Below the pieces are notes generated by a model that saw nothing but the letters and a program-made list of their open reading frames with translations, did not search any database and was not told the DNA's origin. From positions 8,122,001 to 8,186,000 of the forward strand of contig NZ_CP064703.1 in assembly GCF_023101085.1 (NCBI RefSeq): 64,000 nt of DNA, read 5' to 3'. Numbering within the stretch: the first letter of the stretch is position 1; every line of letters starts with the position of its first letter. Both the position numbers and the translations under genes were made by a program. This DNA comes from Bradyrhizobium sp. 170. Lineage in GTDB: Bacteria; Pseudomonadota; Alphaproteobacteria; Rhizobiales; Xanthobacteraceae. Of this stretch, positions 22,537-31,130 are shown one piece after another.

Positions 22537-24627
22537 TCAGGCCGCCGGTGTTGCTTCGAGCAGTCCCCGCCGGCGCAACAGCGCGTCGGCTTCCGGCTCG
22601 CGGCCTCGGAACGCGACATAGGCCTCTTCCGGCTCGCGCGAGCCGCCCGACGAATAGATGTCGTCATGCAGGCGTTTTGCCGTGGCGGGATCGAAGATGT
22701 CGCCAGCCTCCTCGAAGGCGCCGAACGCATCAGCGTCCATCACTTCCGACCACATGTAGCTGTAATAGCCGGACGCATAATGATCGCCGGAAAAGATATG
22801 GCCGAACTGCGTGGGCCGGTGCCGCAGCGCGATTTCCGCGGGCATGCCGATCTTCTCGAGCTCCGCCTTCTCGAACGCCGAGACATCCCGGCTGGCCTCG
22901 GCCGGCTGGGTATGGAACTCGAGGTCGATCAGCGCCGAGGAGACGAACTCCACGGTGGCAAAGCCCTGGTTGAACTTGCGGGCGGCGAGGAAGCGGGCCA
23001 GCAGGTCGTCCGGCAGCGGCTCGCCGGTCTGGTAGTGCTTTGCGAACTGCCGCAGCACCTGCGGCTGCTCCTGCCAGTGCTCGTAGAGCTGCGAGGGCAG
23101 CTCTACGAAGTCGGTGAACACCGACGTCCCCGACAGCGAGGGATAGGTCACGTTGGACAGCATGCCGTGCAGGCCATGGCCGAACTCATGGAACAGCGTG
23201 CGCGCATCGTCCGGCGACAGCAGCGACGGCTCGCCACCCGCGCCTTTGGCGAAGTTGCAGACATTGATGATCAGCGGGGCGATCTCGCCATCGAGCTTCT
23301 GCTGGTCGCGCAGCGAGGTCATCCAGGCGCCCGAGCGCTTCGAGGGCCTGGCAAAGTAATCGCCGTAGAACAGCGCCTTGTGCTTGCCGTCGGCATCCCT
23401 GACCTCCCAGACCCGGACGTCCGGATGCCAGACCGGGATATCCTTGCGCTCGGAGAAGGTAATCCCGAACAGCCGGGTGGCGCAGTCGAAGGCGGCCTCG
23501 ATCATGTGGTCGAGGACGAGATAGGGCTTTATGGCAGCGTCGTCGAAATCGGCGCGGCGCTGGCGAAGCTTCTCGGCGTAGTAGCGCCAGTCCCAGGGGG
23601 CGAGACTGAAATTGCCGCCCTCCTCTGTGATCAGCTCCTGCAGGGCGTCGCGGTCGGCAAGCGCTCGCGTCCGGGCCGGCTTCCAGACCCGCTCCAGCAG
23701 GCCGCGCACCGCCTCCGGCGTCTTGGCCATGGAATCCTCCAGCCGGTAGGCGGCGTAGGTCGGAAAGCCCATGATCTTGGCGGCCTCCTCGCGCAGCGCG
23801 AGGATCTCCACCACGGTGGCGTTGTTGTCGTTGGCGTTGCCATTGTCGCCACGCGCGGTGAAGGCCTTGAAGAGCTTCTCGCGCAGGTCGCGGCGCGACG
23901 AGCCCTTCAGGAACGGCTCGACCGAGGAGCGCGACAGCGTCACGATCGCCTTGCCGGCCATGCCCCGCTCTTCCGCAGTCGCCCTGGCCGCGGCGACAAA
24001 GGCCTCGGGAAGGCCGGCGGTGTCGTCGTCACCGAGCTCCATGAACCAGTCCTGCTCGTCGCCAAGCAGATGGTGGCTGAACGAGGTGCCGAGCTGGGCC
24101 AGCCGCTCGTTGATCTCGGCCCGCCGCTTCTTGGCAACCTCGTCGAGGCCGGCGCCAGCGCGGTAGAAGTTGGTGTAGGTGCGCTCCAGGAGCCGCGTCT
24201 GCTCAGCCGTCAGGGCGAGCGCGGCGCGCTTCTCGTGCAGCATCGCGATGCGGCCGAACAGCACCGCGTTCATCATGATCGGGTTCCAGTGCCGCGCCAT
24301 CCGCAAGGAGACTTCCTTGTCGATCTCGAGAATCGCCGGATTGGAGTGCGCCGAAACCAGGTCGTAGAACACGGCTGCGACCTTGGAGAGCAGCTTGCCG
24401 GAGCGCTCCAGCGCCGTGATGGTGTTGGCGAAGTCCGGCAGGGTGGGATCATGGGTGATCGCCGCGATCTCGGCGGCATGGTCGGCAAAGGCCTGCTCGA
24501 AGGCGGGCAGGAAGTGCTCCGGCTCGATCTCGGCGAAAGGCGGCGTCTCGAACGGCGTCTGCCACGGCTTGAGCAGTGGATTTGCTCCGGCTTCCGGAGC
24601 GGCTGCCGTCTGCAGGGTTTCTGACAT
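22537..24627 (-). CDS. M3 family zinc metallopeptidase (oligopeptidase A / Dcp type)
   Basis: Cytoplasmic oligopeptidase of 696 residues, the normal length for the family. The zinc site HEFGHGLH is present in LFHEFGHGLHGMLSN, with the downstream conserved Glu region and the C-terminal segment SGYYSYMWSEVMDADAFGAF. It degrades short peptides, such as cleaved signal peptides. It heads a three-gene minus-strand run with DUF1007 and NicO genes; a functional link to metal transport is not obvious. Confidence 0.93.
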   Translation of the reverse strand: MSETLQTAAAPEAGANPLLKPWQTPFETPPFAEIEPEHFLPAFEQAFADHAAEIAAITHDPTLPDFANTITALERSGKLLSKVAAVFYDLVSAHSNPAILEIDKEVSLRMARHWNPIMMNAVLFGRIAMLHEKRAALALTAEQTRLLERTYTNFYRAGAGLDEVAKKRRAEINERLAQLGTSFSHHLLGDEQDWFMELGDDDTAGLPEAFVAAARATAEERGMAGKAIVTLSRSSVEPFLKGSSRRDLREKLFKAFTARGDNGNANDNNATVVEILALREEAAKIMGFPTYAAYRLEDSMAKTPEAVRGLLERVWKPARTRALADRDALQELITEEGGNFSLAPWDWRYYAEKLRQRRADFDDAAIKPYLVLDHMIEAAFDCATRLFGITFSERKDIPVWHPDVRVWEVRDADGKHKALFYGDYFARPSKRSGAWMTSLRDQQKLDGEIAPLIINVCNFAKGAGGEPSLLSPDDARTLFHEFGHGLHGMLSNVTYPSLSGTSVFTDFVELPSQLYEHWQEQPQVLRQFAKHYQTGEPLPDDLLARFLAARKFNQGFATVEFVSSALIDLEFHTQPAEASRDVSAFEKAELEKIGMPAEIALRHRPTQFGHIFSGDHYASGYYSYMWSEVMDADAFGAFEEAGDIFDPATAKRLHDDIYSSGGSREPEEAYVAFRGREPEADALLRRRGLLEATPAA

Positions 24628-24649
24628 GACAAATCCCGTCTTTTCCTCT

Positions 24650-24687
24650 GGAGCCCTCTCGGCCCTGATTGATCAGGGCCGGGCTCC
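24650..24687. promoter_or_regulatory. Nested palindrome upstream of the M3 peptidase gene
   Basis: Inner arms CGGCCCTGAT/ATCAGGGCCG (loop TG) are nested in outer arms GGAGCCC/GGGCTCC. It lies 23-60 bases upstream of the peptidase start codon, so it could form a stable hairpin in the mRNA leader or be a protein site. No such regulator site is known to me. Confidence 0.45.
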
Positions 24688-24693
24688 AACTTT

Positions 24694-24751
24694 GGTTTGA
24701 CGCGTTTTCTTTAGCGCGAACCGGTCACCACTTCGCTCGAAAACGCTCTGG
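24694..24751. repeat. Intergenic repeat with GCGTTTTC/GAAAACGC arms
   Basis: A short element reading GACGCGTTTTCTTTAGCGCG on its left and CACTTCGCTCGAAAACGCTC on its right. It matches, from memory, one of the most frequent dispersed spacer sequences of Bradyrhizobium. It lies in the divergent spacer between the peptidase and a small membrane protein. Confidence 0.6.
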
Positions 24752-24856
24752 AACATGCGGCAATCTATATCACGCGATGCGGCATTTTTGGGCCTTTTAA
24801 GCTTGATAGATCGGGCCTTTTCGGAGAGATTGCGCCCCTTGAACAGGACCTTTTCC

Positions 24857-25117
24857 ATGAGCCCACAGCCCTCTTCCACCTCCTCCCGCGCGATCGTCTG
24901 GCCGAGCGTCGTCACCGTCATCTCGGCGGCGATCCTGATCGGCGCCGAAGTGTTCGGCGCGGCGTTTGCCGGCGGCTGGGCGCTCGCGATCCTGTTCGGC
25001 CTCGACGACACCGCCGCACATATCCTCCAGGCGGTGCTGTTCGGGATCGGCGTGCTGATCATGGTGGCGTTCATCCGCGCTGCGCAACGCATCGAGCCGT
25101 TCTTCAAGCGCGCCTGA
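24857..25117 (+). CDS. Small two-helix membrane protein, unknown function
   Basis: Product of 86 residues. After a polar N-terminus (MSPQPSSTSSRAIVWPS) come two hydrophobic helices (VVTVISAAILIGAEVFGAAF and ILQAVLFGIGVLIMVAFI) and a short basic tail. AGGA lies eight bases before ATG. It looks like a conserved rhizobial small membrane protein; no function can be given. Confidence 0.7.
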   Translation: MSPQPSSTSSRAIVWPSVVTVISAAILIGAEVFGAAFAGGWALAILFGLDDTAAHILQAVLFGIGVLIMVAFIRAAQRIEPFFKRA

Positions 25118-25329
25118 CGCGCGCGTACAAGAAAGCGCTGCGGCACAGGCGTTGAAGCGCTCGCGCATCTTTCAGAAATCTTAACGTCCGTTCATGTTTG
25201 TTCATCGGCCCCGCGCGCCGCGAACCAATTTGTAAGCACACGTTGGGGAAATTTGTCCCCAGCCTAAAAAAATTGTTGCGAAGCAGAATCAAAAGTCTTA
25301 TTTCCAGCCTTGCCCAATTTCGCACGTGC
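25118..25329. other. Spacer upstream of the ornithine decarboxylase leader
   Basis: No gene seen. It contains a hairpin or operator-like palindrome TGGGGA-N6-TCCCCA at 25244-25261 followed by a seven-A run. The promoter of the decarboxylase transcript must lie here or at the leader's edge, but no -35/-10 pair is convincing. Confidence 0.5.
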
Positions 25330-25560
25330 CTGTGGTCGTGTGTCAGTCGGTAGGTATCCGGACAAGAGGCCGGACAGCCGCCAAGGGATGAAGAACCGAG
25401 GGTCGCTCCTGTTCGAGTGGCCAGCATCTCTCTCAAGAGATGCCGTTGAAGGTCTCTGCATCCTTTGCAACCGTGACTGGCAGCCGGAGGCGAACCGGCG
25501 CACCCCGCTCTCAACGGGGGACGCGACTTAAAGCAACGACGGATCGGGCTTTTTTGGTCT
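25330..25560 (+). ncRNA. Structured 5' leader of ornithine decarboxylase, speF-motif candidate
   Basis: A chain of stem-loops: TCCGG/CCGGA (25357-25374); GCATCTCT/AGAGATGC with a CTCA loop (25424-25443); CCGG/CCGG (25484-25498); CCCCG/CGGGG (25503-25519). A run of six T follows (25550-25555), about 220 bases before the start codon. A conserved alphaproteobacterial RNA called the speF motif precedes ornithine decarboxylase genes; position, gene and hairpin-rich form fit it. The ligand or mechanism is not established, and a covariance-model scan would decide. Confidence 0.65.
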
Positions 25561-25772
25561 CTACCGGCATTCCAACGCCGGCGCGGGCTACTGAAAAGGC
25601 TTGTCCTTCATTGCCAGGTGTGCGGGCGGGAAATTCCCAACCAATCCACGGCAGCACAATTCGGTCTGAGTTCAAGGCCTTGTCGCGTCTCCATCGTGCG
25701 ACAACGCCGAAGCACTCATGTCCGAGATCAAAATTTGAACGGGTCCCGTCGCTGGGCCGTTTGGAGGGTGCT

Positions 25773-26915
25773 ATGACCGAACGTATTCAGGAATTCCTGC
25801 GTAACCGCCGCAGCGAGGGCCAGGACACCGAGCCGTGCCTCGTGGTCGACCTCGAAGTCGTGCGCGACAATTACCAGACCTTCGCGAAGGCCTTGCCGGA
25901 CAGCCGCGTGTTCTACGCGGTGAAGGCGAATCCTGCGCCCGAAGTGCTGCAGCTTTTGGCCTCCATGGGCTCCTGCTTTGACACCGCGACTGTCGCCGAG
26001 ATCGAAATGGCGCTGGCTGCCGGTGCGACCCCGGACCGCATCTCCTATGGCAATACGATCAAGAAGGAGCGCGACATCGCGCGCGCCTTCGCGCTCGGCA
26101 TTCGCCTGTTCGCGGTCGACTGCGCCGCAGAGGTCGAGAAGATCGCGCGTGCCGCCCCCGGCGCCAAAGTGTTCTGCCGCATTCTCTATGACTGCGCAGG
26201 CGCCGAGTGGCCGCTGTCGCGCAAGTTCGGCTGCGACCCGGAGATGGCGGTCGAGGTGCTCGACCTCGCCAAGCGCTTAGGGTTGGAGCCGTGCGGCATC
26301 TCGTTCCATGTCGGCTCGCAGCAGCGCAAGGTGAAGGCGTGGGACCGCGCGCTGGCGATGGCCTCGACGGTGTTCCGGGACTGCGCGGAGCGCGGGATCA
26401 GCCTGTCCATGGTCAACATGGGCGGCGGCTTCCCGACCAGGTACCTCAAGGACGTTCCTCCGGTCGTGCAATACGGCCGGTCGATCTTCCGTGCGCTGCG
26501 CAAGCATTTCGGCAACCAGATCCCGGAAACCATCATCGAGCCGGGTCGCGGCATGGTCGGAAATGCCGGGATCATCGAGACCGAAGTCGTTCTGATTTCC
26601 AAGAAGAGCGACGAGGACGAGGTGCGCTGGGTGTATCTCGACATCGGCAAGTTCGGCGGTCTCGCCGAGACGATGGACGAGTCGATCCGCTACGCCATCC
26701 GCACGCCGCATGACGGCGCGGAGATGACGCCGTGCGTGCTCGCTGGGCCCACCTGCGACAGCGCCGACGTGCTGTACGAGAAGCTGCCGTATCCGCTTCC
26801 GGTGACGCTCGAGATCGGCGACAAGCTGCTGATCGAAGGTACCGGAGCCTATACGTCGACCTACTCGTCGGTGGCGTTCAACGGCATCCCGCCGCTGCGG
26901 ACCTACCACATCTGA
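25773..26915 (+). CDS. Ornithine (lysine/ornithine) decarboxylase, fold III PLP enzyme
   Basis: Makes putrescine (or cadaverine) by decarboxylation. The 380-residue product is of the alanine-racemase-fold eukaryotic-type ODC family. The PLP lysine lies in FYAVKANPAPEVL. Further motifs are FHVGSQ, the phosphate-binding NMGGGFPTRY, EPGRGMVGNAG and the catalytic Cys in AGPTCDSADVL. A perfect GGAGG seven bases upstream fixes ATG at 25773 although the frame is open to 25440. The gene sits behind a structured leader and near homospermidine synthase, which uses putrescine. Confidence 0.93.
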   Translation: MTERIQEFLRNRRSEGQDTEPCLVVDLEVVRDNYQTFAKALPDSRVFYAVKANPAPEVLQLLASMGSCFDTATVAEIEMALAAGATPDRISYGNTIKKERDIARAFALGIRLFAVDCAAEVEKIARAAPGAKVFCRILYDCAGAEWPLSRKFGCDPEMAVEVLDLAKRLGLEPCGISFHVGSQQRKVKAWDRALAMASTVFRDCAERGISLSMVNMGGGFPTRYLKDVPPVVQYGRSIFRALRKHFGNQIPETIIEPGRGMVGNAGIIETEVVLISKKSDEDEVRWVYLDIGKFGGLAETMDESIRYAIRTPHDGAEMTPCVLAGPTCDSADVLYEKLPYPLPVTLEIGDKLLIEGTGAYTSTYSSVAFNGIPPLRTYHI

Positions 26916-26939
26916 CGCCTCGTTTGAGGCTTGAATAAC

Positions 26940-26961
26940 GGGAGCCGGTGCGCCGGCTCCC
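26940..26961 (+). terminator. Hairpin after ornithine decarboxylase
   Basis: Perfect nine-bp stem GGGAGCCGG/CCGGCTCCC with a TGCG tetraloop, 25 bases after the stop. No long T run follows, so it is a strong hairpin but only a likely terminator. Confidence 0.55.
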
Positions 26962-27034
26962 TCCCCGTCATTTGCGAATTTGAAGACAACGCCTCGCGCG
27001 GCTTGCCTGCCGTGGAAGCGGGGACTGACGTGCC

Positions 27035-27633
27035 ATGACTGCTTTGCGGAAGACCACGATTGCCCTCAAATCTGACGCCGCTCCGTTTGCGATCCGCAGC
27101 GAGCGGGCCTCGGACGTCGCTGCGCGCGAGGCGCTGCTGGATGCCTGCTTTGGCGACAATCGCCATACGCGCACCTGCCAGCGCCTGCGCGACGGACGTG
27201 CGCCCGCCGAGGGCCTCAGCCTGTCGGCGGTGACGCAGGGCCGTCTGGTGGGCACCGTGCGGTTGTGGCACGTCAGCGCAGGGGGTTGCCCTGCGCTCAT
27301 ACTCGGCCCGCTGGCGGTGGAGGCTTCCTCCCGCCAGCTCGGCGTCGGGGCTGCGCTGATGGACCACGCGCTCGCGGCGGCGAAGGCGCGTGGCCATCGC
27401 GCGGTAATTTGCTGGGCGACGCGCCCTATTACGCCCGCTTCGGCTTCTCGGCCGCCAAGACCGGCGGGCTGTCGCTCCCGGGCGCGTTCGAGCGCGACCG
27501 GCTGCTCGGCCTCGAACTCCGTGCGGGCGCGCTCGACGATGCCTGGGGCATCATCGCGCCGACTGGCACGCCGCTGCCTAGACCCAAGGCAGGCCGCGCC
27601 AGGAAGGCGCTGCTCGTGCCGCGCGTGGCTTGA
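27035..27633 (+). pseudogene. GNAT N-acetyltransferase broken by a one-base frameshift
   Basis: The first part (27035 to about 27410) encodes a GNAT start (FAIRSERASDVAAREALLDA, GRLVGTVRLWHV, LGPLAVEASSRQLGVGAALM). Coding then continues in the next frame with LLGDAPYYARFGFSAAKTGG to the TGA at 27631-27633. The junction is GTAATTTGCTGGGC near 27410-27420. One extra base, for example a fourth T, would read VILLGD and restore one product of about 199 residues, the usual size for YhbS-like GNATs. Either a real inactivating deletion or a sequencing error in a T run. Confidence 0.85.
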
Positions 27634-27637
27634 TGCC

Positions 27638-27808
27638 ATGCCGGAGAGCCTTCCCGAGCCAGGTGCCGGCGCGCGCCCACGCTTCCGCAGCGCCGTCACC
27701 ACGGTGCTCCTGATCATGATCTCGGTCATGATCGCGCGGGACATCCTCCTGCGCCGCTGGGGCGGCACCGAGCCCCCGGCCTCCGACGTCGCCAGGCCAT
27801 CCCGGTAG
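27638..27808 (+). CDS. Small single-helix membrane protein
   Basis: A 56-residue product beginning MPESLPEPGAGARPR, with one hydrophobic helix (AVTTVLLIMISVMIARDILL) and a short charged tail. It begins four bases after the acetyltransferase stop, so it is likely co-translated. The clear membrane segment and coupling support a real gene; function unknown. Confidence 0.6.
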   Translation: MPESLPEPGAGARPRFRSAVTTVLLIMISVMIARDILLRRWGGTEPPASDVARPSR

Positions 27809-27892
27809 CCCCGCGAGGGGTTGCGCGCGCAGCCGAAAAGCCCTTAAACCGCGCCAAACCCACTCCCCAATCAAGCTTGGACCGAGGTACCT

Positions 27893-28282
27893 ATGCCCCG
27901 CCGCCTGATTTCCACTGGCTCGCCCCTTGAGAAGACCGTCGGCTACAGCCGCGCTGTCGTCGACGGCGACTTCGCCTTCGTCGCCGGGACCACCGGCTAC
28001 GACTACGCCACCATGACGATGCCGGCGGATGTCACGAGCCAGTCACGGAACTGCTTCAAGACCATCGAGGCTGCCCTGAAAGAGGGCGGCTTTGCGATGG
28101 CCGATATCGTCCGCGCGACCTATTACGTCACCGACGCAAAGGACGTGGATGCCCACTTCGCCGTCTGCGGCGAAGTCCTCGGCGACATTCGCCCCGCGGC
28201 GACGTTGCTGATCGTCGTTGGCCTCGCAAGACCCGAGATGAAGGTCGAGATCGAAGTCACCGCGAAGCGCCGCACCGCCTGA
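27893..28282 (+). CDS. RidA/YjgF family protein
   Basis: Enamine/imine deaminase-fold protein of 129 residues. Family features are GYSRAVVDGDFAFVAGTTG, the segment TYYVTDAKDVDAHF and IRPAATLLIVVGLARPEMKV, which carries the conserved Arg of the active pocket. RidA proteins remove reactive intermediates made by PLP enzymes, which fits a place next to the PLP-dependent decarboxylase, though this link is inference. Confidence 0.88.
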   Translation: MPRRLISTGSPLEKTVGYSRAVVDGDFAFVAGTTGYDYATMTMPADVTSQSRNCFKTIEAALKEGGFAMADIVRATYYVTDAKDVDAHFAVCGEVLGDIRPAATLLIVVGLARPEMKVEIEVTAKRRTA

Positions 28283-28323
28283 TCCCCGTTCAAGACAGAC
28301 CGCATTTTTTCGGAGAGCCGCTC

Positions 28324-29766
28324 ATGAGCCCCGCCTCGCAGATCTACGCGAAGATTACCGGCCCCATCGTCATGGTTGGCTTCGGCTCCATTGGCAAAGG
28401 CACGCTGCCGCTGATCGAGCGGCACCTCGATTATGACAAGTCGCGCATCACCGTGATCGATCCCAAGGACGAGGGCCGCAAGGCGCATTGCGAGAAGCAC
28501 AATGTAAGATTCATCCAACAGGGCGTGACCAAGGACAATTATCGCGAATTGCTGACCCCGCTGCTCGCTGATGGCGGCGGCCAGGGTTTTTGCGTCAATC
28601 TCTCAGTCGATACCGGCTCTACCGACATCATGGAACTCTGCAACGAACTTGGCGCTCTTTATATCGACACCGTCAACGAGCCTTGGCTCGGCTTCTATTT
28701 CGATTCTTCGAAGGGCCCGGAAGCCCGCTCCAACTACGCCCTGCGCGAAGCGACACTGGCCGCCAAGAAGGCGCGCCCCGCAGGCTCGACGACGGCCGTC
28801 TCCTGCTGTGGCGCCAATCCCGGCATGGTCTCCTTTTTCGTCAAGCAGGCGCTACTCAATGTCTCCGCTGACCTGAAGCTCAATGCCCCCAAGCCGAAGA
28901 CCAAAGCCGAATGGGCGGACTTGATGCGGCAGGCTGGTGTCAAGGGCATCCACATCGCCGAACGCGACACCCAGCGCTCCAAGTCGCCGAAAGAGCCCGA
29001 CGTCTTCGTCAACACCTGGTCGGTGGAAGGTTTCCTGTCGGAAGGCGTACAGCCGTCCGAACTCGGTTGGGGCACCCATGAAAAATGGATGCCCGAGAAT
29101 GCGCGTACCCACGAAGCCGGCTGCGGCGCCGCCATCTATCTGATGCAGCCCGGCGCCAACACGCGCGTGCGCACCTGGTGCCCGACCCGCGGCGCACAGT
29201 ATGGCTTCCTCGTCACCCACAACGAGTCGATCTCGATCTCCGATTACTTCACGGTGCGTGACGCATCGGGCACGGCAATCTATCGGCCGACCTGCCACTA
29301 TGCCTATCATCCGGCTGACGATGCCGTGCTGTCGCTGCATGAAATGTTCGGCCGCGCAGCGAAGATGCAGGAAAAGCACCACATCCTTGATGAGAACGAA
29401 ATCGTCGATGGCATCGACGAACTCGGCGTGCTGCTGTTCGGCCATGACAACAATGCCTACTGGTACGGCTCGCAGCTCTCAATCGAAGAGACCCGCAAAC
29501 TCGCGCCCTATCAGAACGCCACCGGCCTGCAAGTGACCTCCGCCGTGCTCGGCGGCATGGTGTGGGCGCTGGAAAACCCGAACGAAGGCATCGTCGAAGC
29601 CGACGAGATGGATTTCGATCGTCTGCTGGATATCCAGATGCCGTATCTCGGCCCGGTGAAAGGCTTTTACACCGACTGGACGCCGCTCACCGACCGGCCG
29701 GGACTTTTCCCGGAAGACATCGACACCTCGGACCCCTGGCAGTTCAGGAACGTTCTGGTGCGGTAG
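28324..29766 (+). CDS. hss: Homospermidine synthase
   Basis: NAD-dependent enzyme that joins two putrescines into homospermidine, the main polyamine of many rhizobia. It has 480 residues, as is usual. The nucleotide-binding fold opens with PIVMVGFGSIGKGTLPLIER; other family segments are VDTGSTDIMELCNELGALYI, CCGANPGMVSFFVKQAL and HNESISISDYFTV. A ribosome site lies just before ATG. Together with the decarboxylase 1.4 kb upstream it forms a short putrescine-to-homospermidine pathway. Confidence 0.95.
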   Translation: MSPASQIYAKITGPIVMVGFGSIGKGTLPLIERHLDYDKSRITVIDPKDEGRKAHCEKHNVRFIQQGVTKDNYRELLTPLLADGGGQGFCVNLSVDTGSTDIMELCNELGALYIDTVNEPWLGFYFDSSKGPEARSNYALREATLAAKKARPAGSTTAVSCCGANPGMVSFFVKQALLNVSADLKLNAPKPKTKAEWADLMRQAGVKGIHIAERDTQRSKSPKEPDVFVNTWSVEGFLSEGVQPSELGWGTHEKWMPENARTHEAGCGAAIYLMQPGANTRVRTWCPTRGAQYGFLVTHNESISISDYFTVRDASGTAIYRPTCHYAYHPADDAVLSLHEMFGRAAKMQEKHHILDENEIVDGIDELGVLLFGHDNNAYWYGSQLSIEETRKLAPYQNATGLQVTSAVLGGMVWALENPNEGIVEADEMDFDRLLDIQMPYLGPVKGFYTDWTPLTDRPGLFPEDIDTSDPWQFRNVLVR

Positions 29767-29941
29767 CCGCGACGGCACGGTACAGCCGGGGGACGGCGCG
29801 GCCATTGCCGAAATCCACGTAGCGCCACTTCGCCGCCCGGTCGGTTCCCGCTGCAGTGCACAGCGTGCGGCTCTATCCCGGGCGTAGAACTACGCAGCAG
29901 GAAACCCGATCCCTTGTAACACTCGATTAATTCAATCGCGC

Positions 29942-29960
29942 GACCCTGAGGGGTCATTTT
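29942..29960 (+). terminator. Weak hairpin after homospermidine synthase
   Basis: GACCC-TGAG-GGGTC followed by ATTTT. It lies 175 bases past the stop; too short for certainty. The remaining spacer (29767-30024) shows no gene. Confidence 0.3.
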
Positions 29961-30024
29961 CTGCGAGGGCCTAGGGCCGTCGCCACAGCTTTAAGAGCGA
30001 GGGCTCCCGGTTGGAGCGACCAAC

Positions 30025-30246
30025 ATGCGCGCCATCATTGCCATCGTCCTGTCGGCCGCGGCCCTGGCCGCGTGCACGCCTGAGAGCAGCAACGACGTCA
30101 CGGGCTCGATCGACAACTGCGCCCGCAAGCTTTACAGCCAGTACAATCCCAAGGACAAGAAACAGTGCGTCGCGGTGTGCATCGCCTGCGAGCGCGGCGT
30201 GACCACGACCTGCTCGACCGCCTGTACGTTGAGGGGCGCGCAGTAA
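30025..30246 (+). CDS. Small Cys-rich lipoprotein
   Basis: A 73-residue product with a lipoprotein signal peptide (IVLSAAALAAC; lipid-bearing Cys at 17) and six further cysteines in the mature part (CARKL, QCVAVCIACERG, CSTAC), probably disulfide bonded. TTGGAG lies nine bases before the start. Family not recognised. Confidence 0.75.
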   Translation: MRAIIAIVLSAAALAACTPESSNDVTGSIDNCARKLYSQYNPKDKKQCVAVCIACERGVTTTCSTACTLRGAQ

Positions 30247-30268
30247 CGGCGAACAAACGGCTCGCCCA

Positions 30269-31009
30269 TCACTTCGCCATGTAATCGAACGCCACCGTCC
30301 CGAGCCCCAGCGTCAGGTCCGCCTTGAAATGCAGCGCGGAGACCACCTCGCGCACCGGCAGCCGCGCCACGTCCGCGAGCGCGTGCGGAAACAGCCCCAG
30401 CGCCGCTGGGCCGGTCCATGCTTCCTTCAGCGTGATGTCTTCCAGATAATAACGCACCAGTTCGCAGATGCGCGGGGTGCCGTCGACATGCGGGATGATC
30501 TTGAGCATGAAGTTCGGCGCCTTCATCCCCTTCAGCACCGCATCGTGATCGACCGGGCGGTGCTTGTAGCCCATGGTGGCGGAGGCGCACAGCACCGAGC
30601 CGTAGTGCAACGTGCCGACCAGCACGTCGCTCTCGACGGCGATTTTCGGCTTCGCCAGCTTTTTGGGAAAGCCCCAGAGCTCGCGGCCGCCGGCGATGGG
30701 TCCCTCGTCGTCCAGATACATCGAATGAACGTAGACGCCCTCCTCGCCCTTGAACCGGACCGGGATCACCTGGCCGGTTTCGGTGTAATCGCCAAAGCCG
30801 GTTGAATCAGGCATGCGGATGAATTCGTATTTGACGACCGCCTCAGTGACTTCGAGCGGCTCGGGCACCACGGCGGCAAGCGCTTCGGGGTCGGTGCGAT
30901 AGGTGATGATGAAATATTCGCGGTTGAAAAAGCGATAGGGTCCCGGCGGGAATGACGGGTTGGTCAGCGGCATCGAATAGGCGGTTCGCCTGACATCGTC
31001 GATCTTCAT
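30269..31009 (-). CDS. Acetoacetate decarboxylase family protein
   Basis: Likely decarboxylates acetoacetate to acetone and CO2, or a related beta-keto acid. The 246-residue product contains the Schiff-base lysine in [12 protein letters not shown], the preceding Arg/Glu region [20 protein letters not shown] and the C-terminal [17 protein letters not shown]. The start at 31009 is preceded by GGGG; an ATG 12 bases upstream is also possible. It stands alone next to the Liv operon. Confidence 0.9.
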   Translation of the reverse strand: MKIDDVRRTAYSMPLTNPSFPPGPYRFFNREYFIITYRTDPEALAAVVPEPLEVTEAVVKYEFIRMPDSTGFGDYTETGQVIPVRFKGEEGVYVHSMYLDDEGPIAGGRELWGFPKKLAKPKIAVESDVLVGTLHYGSVLCASATMGYKHRPVDHDAVLKGMKAPNFMLKIIPHVDGTPRICELVRYYLEDITLKEAWTGPAALGLFPHALADVARLPVREVVSALHFKADLTLGLGTVAFDYMAK

Positions 31010-31130
31010 CGCTTGCCCCATCTGTCGTCTGCACTGACGCGATGAGAGATTATGGGACAGCCGGCGACAACAGGCGAGGCTGTAAAACCGGCAGAACGGC
31101 GCAGACACCGTCACGATGCCGTTATATCCG

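Noticed and set aside
22429..24624. 731-codon open frame on the plus strand
   Set aside because: It lies exactly antisense to the M3 peptidase. Its Arg/Gly/Ala-rich translation is the mirror of GC-rich codon usage, with no domain or ribosome site.
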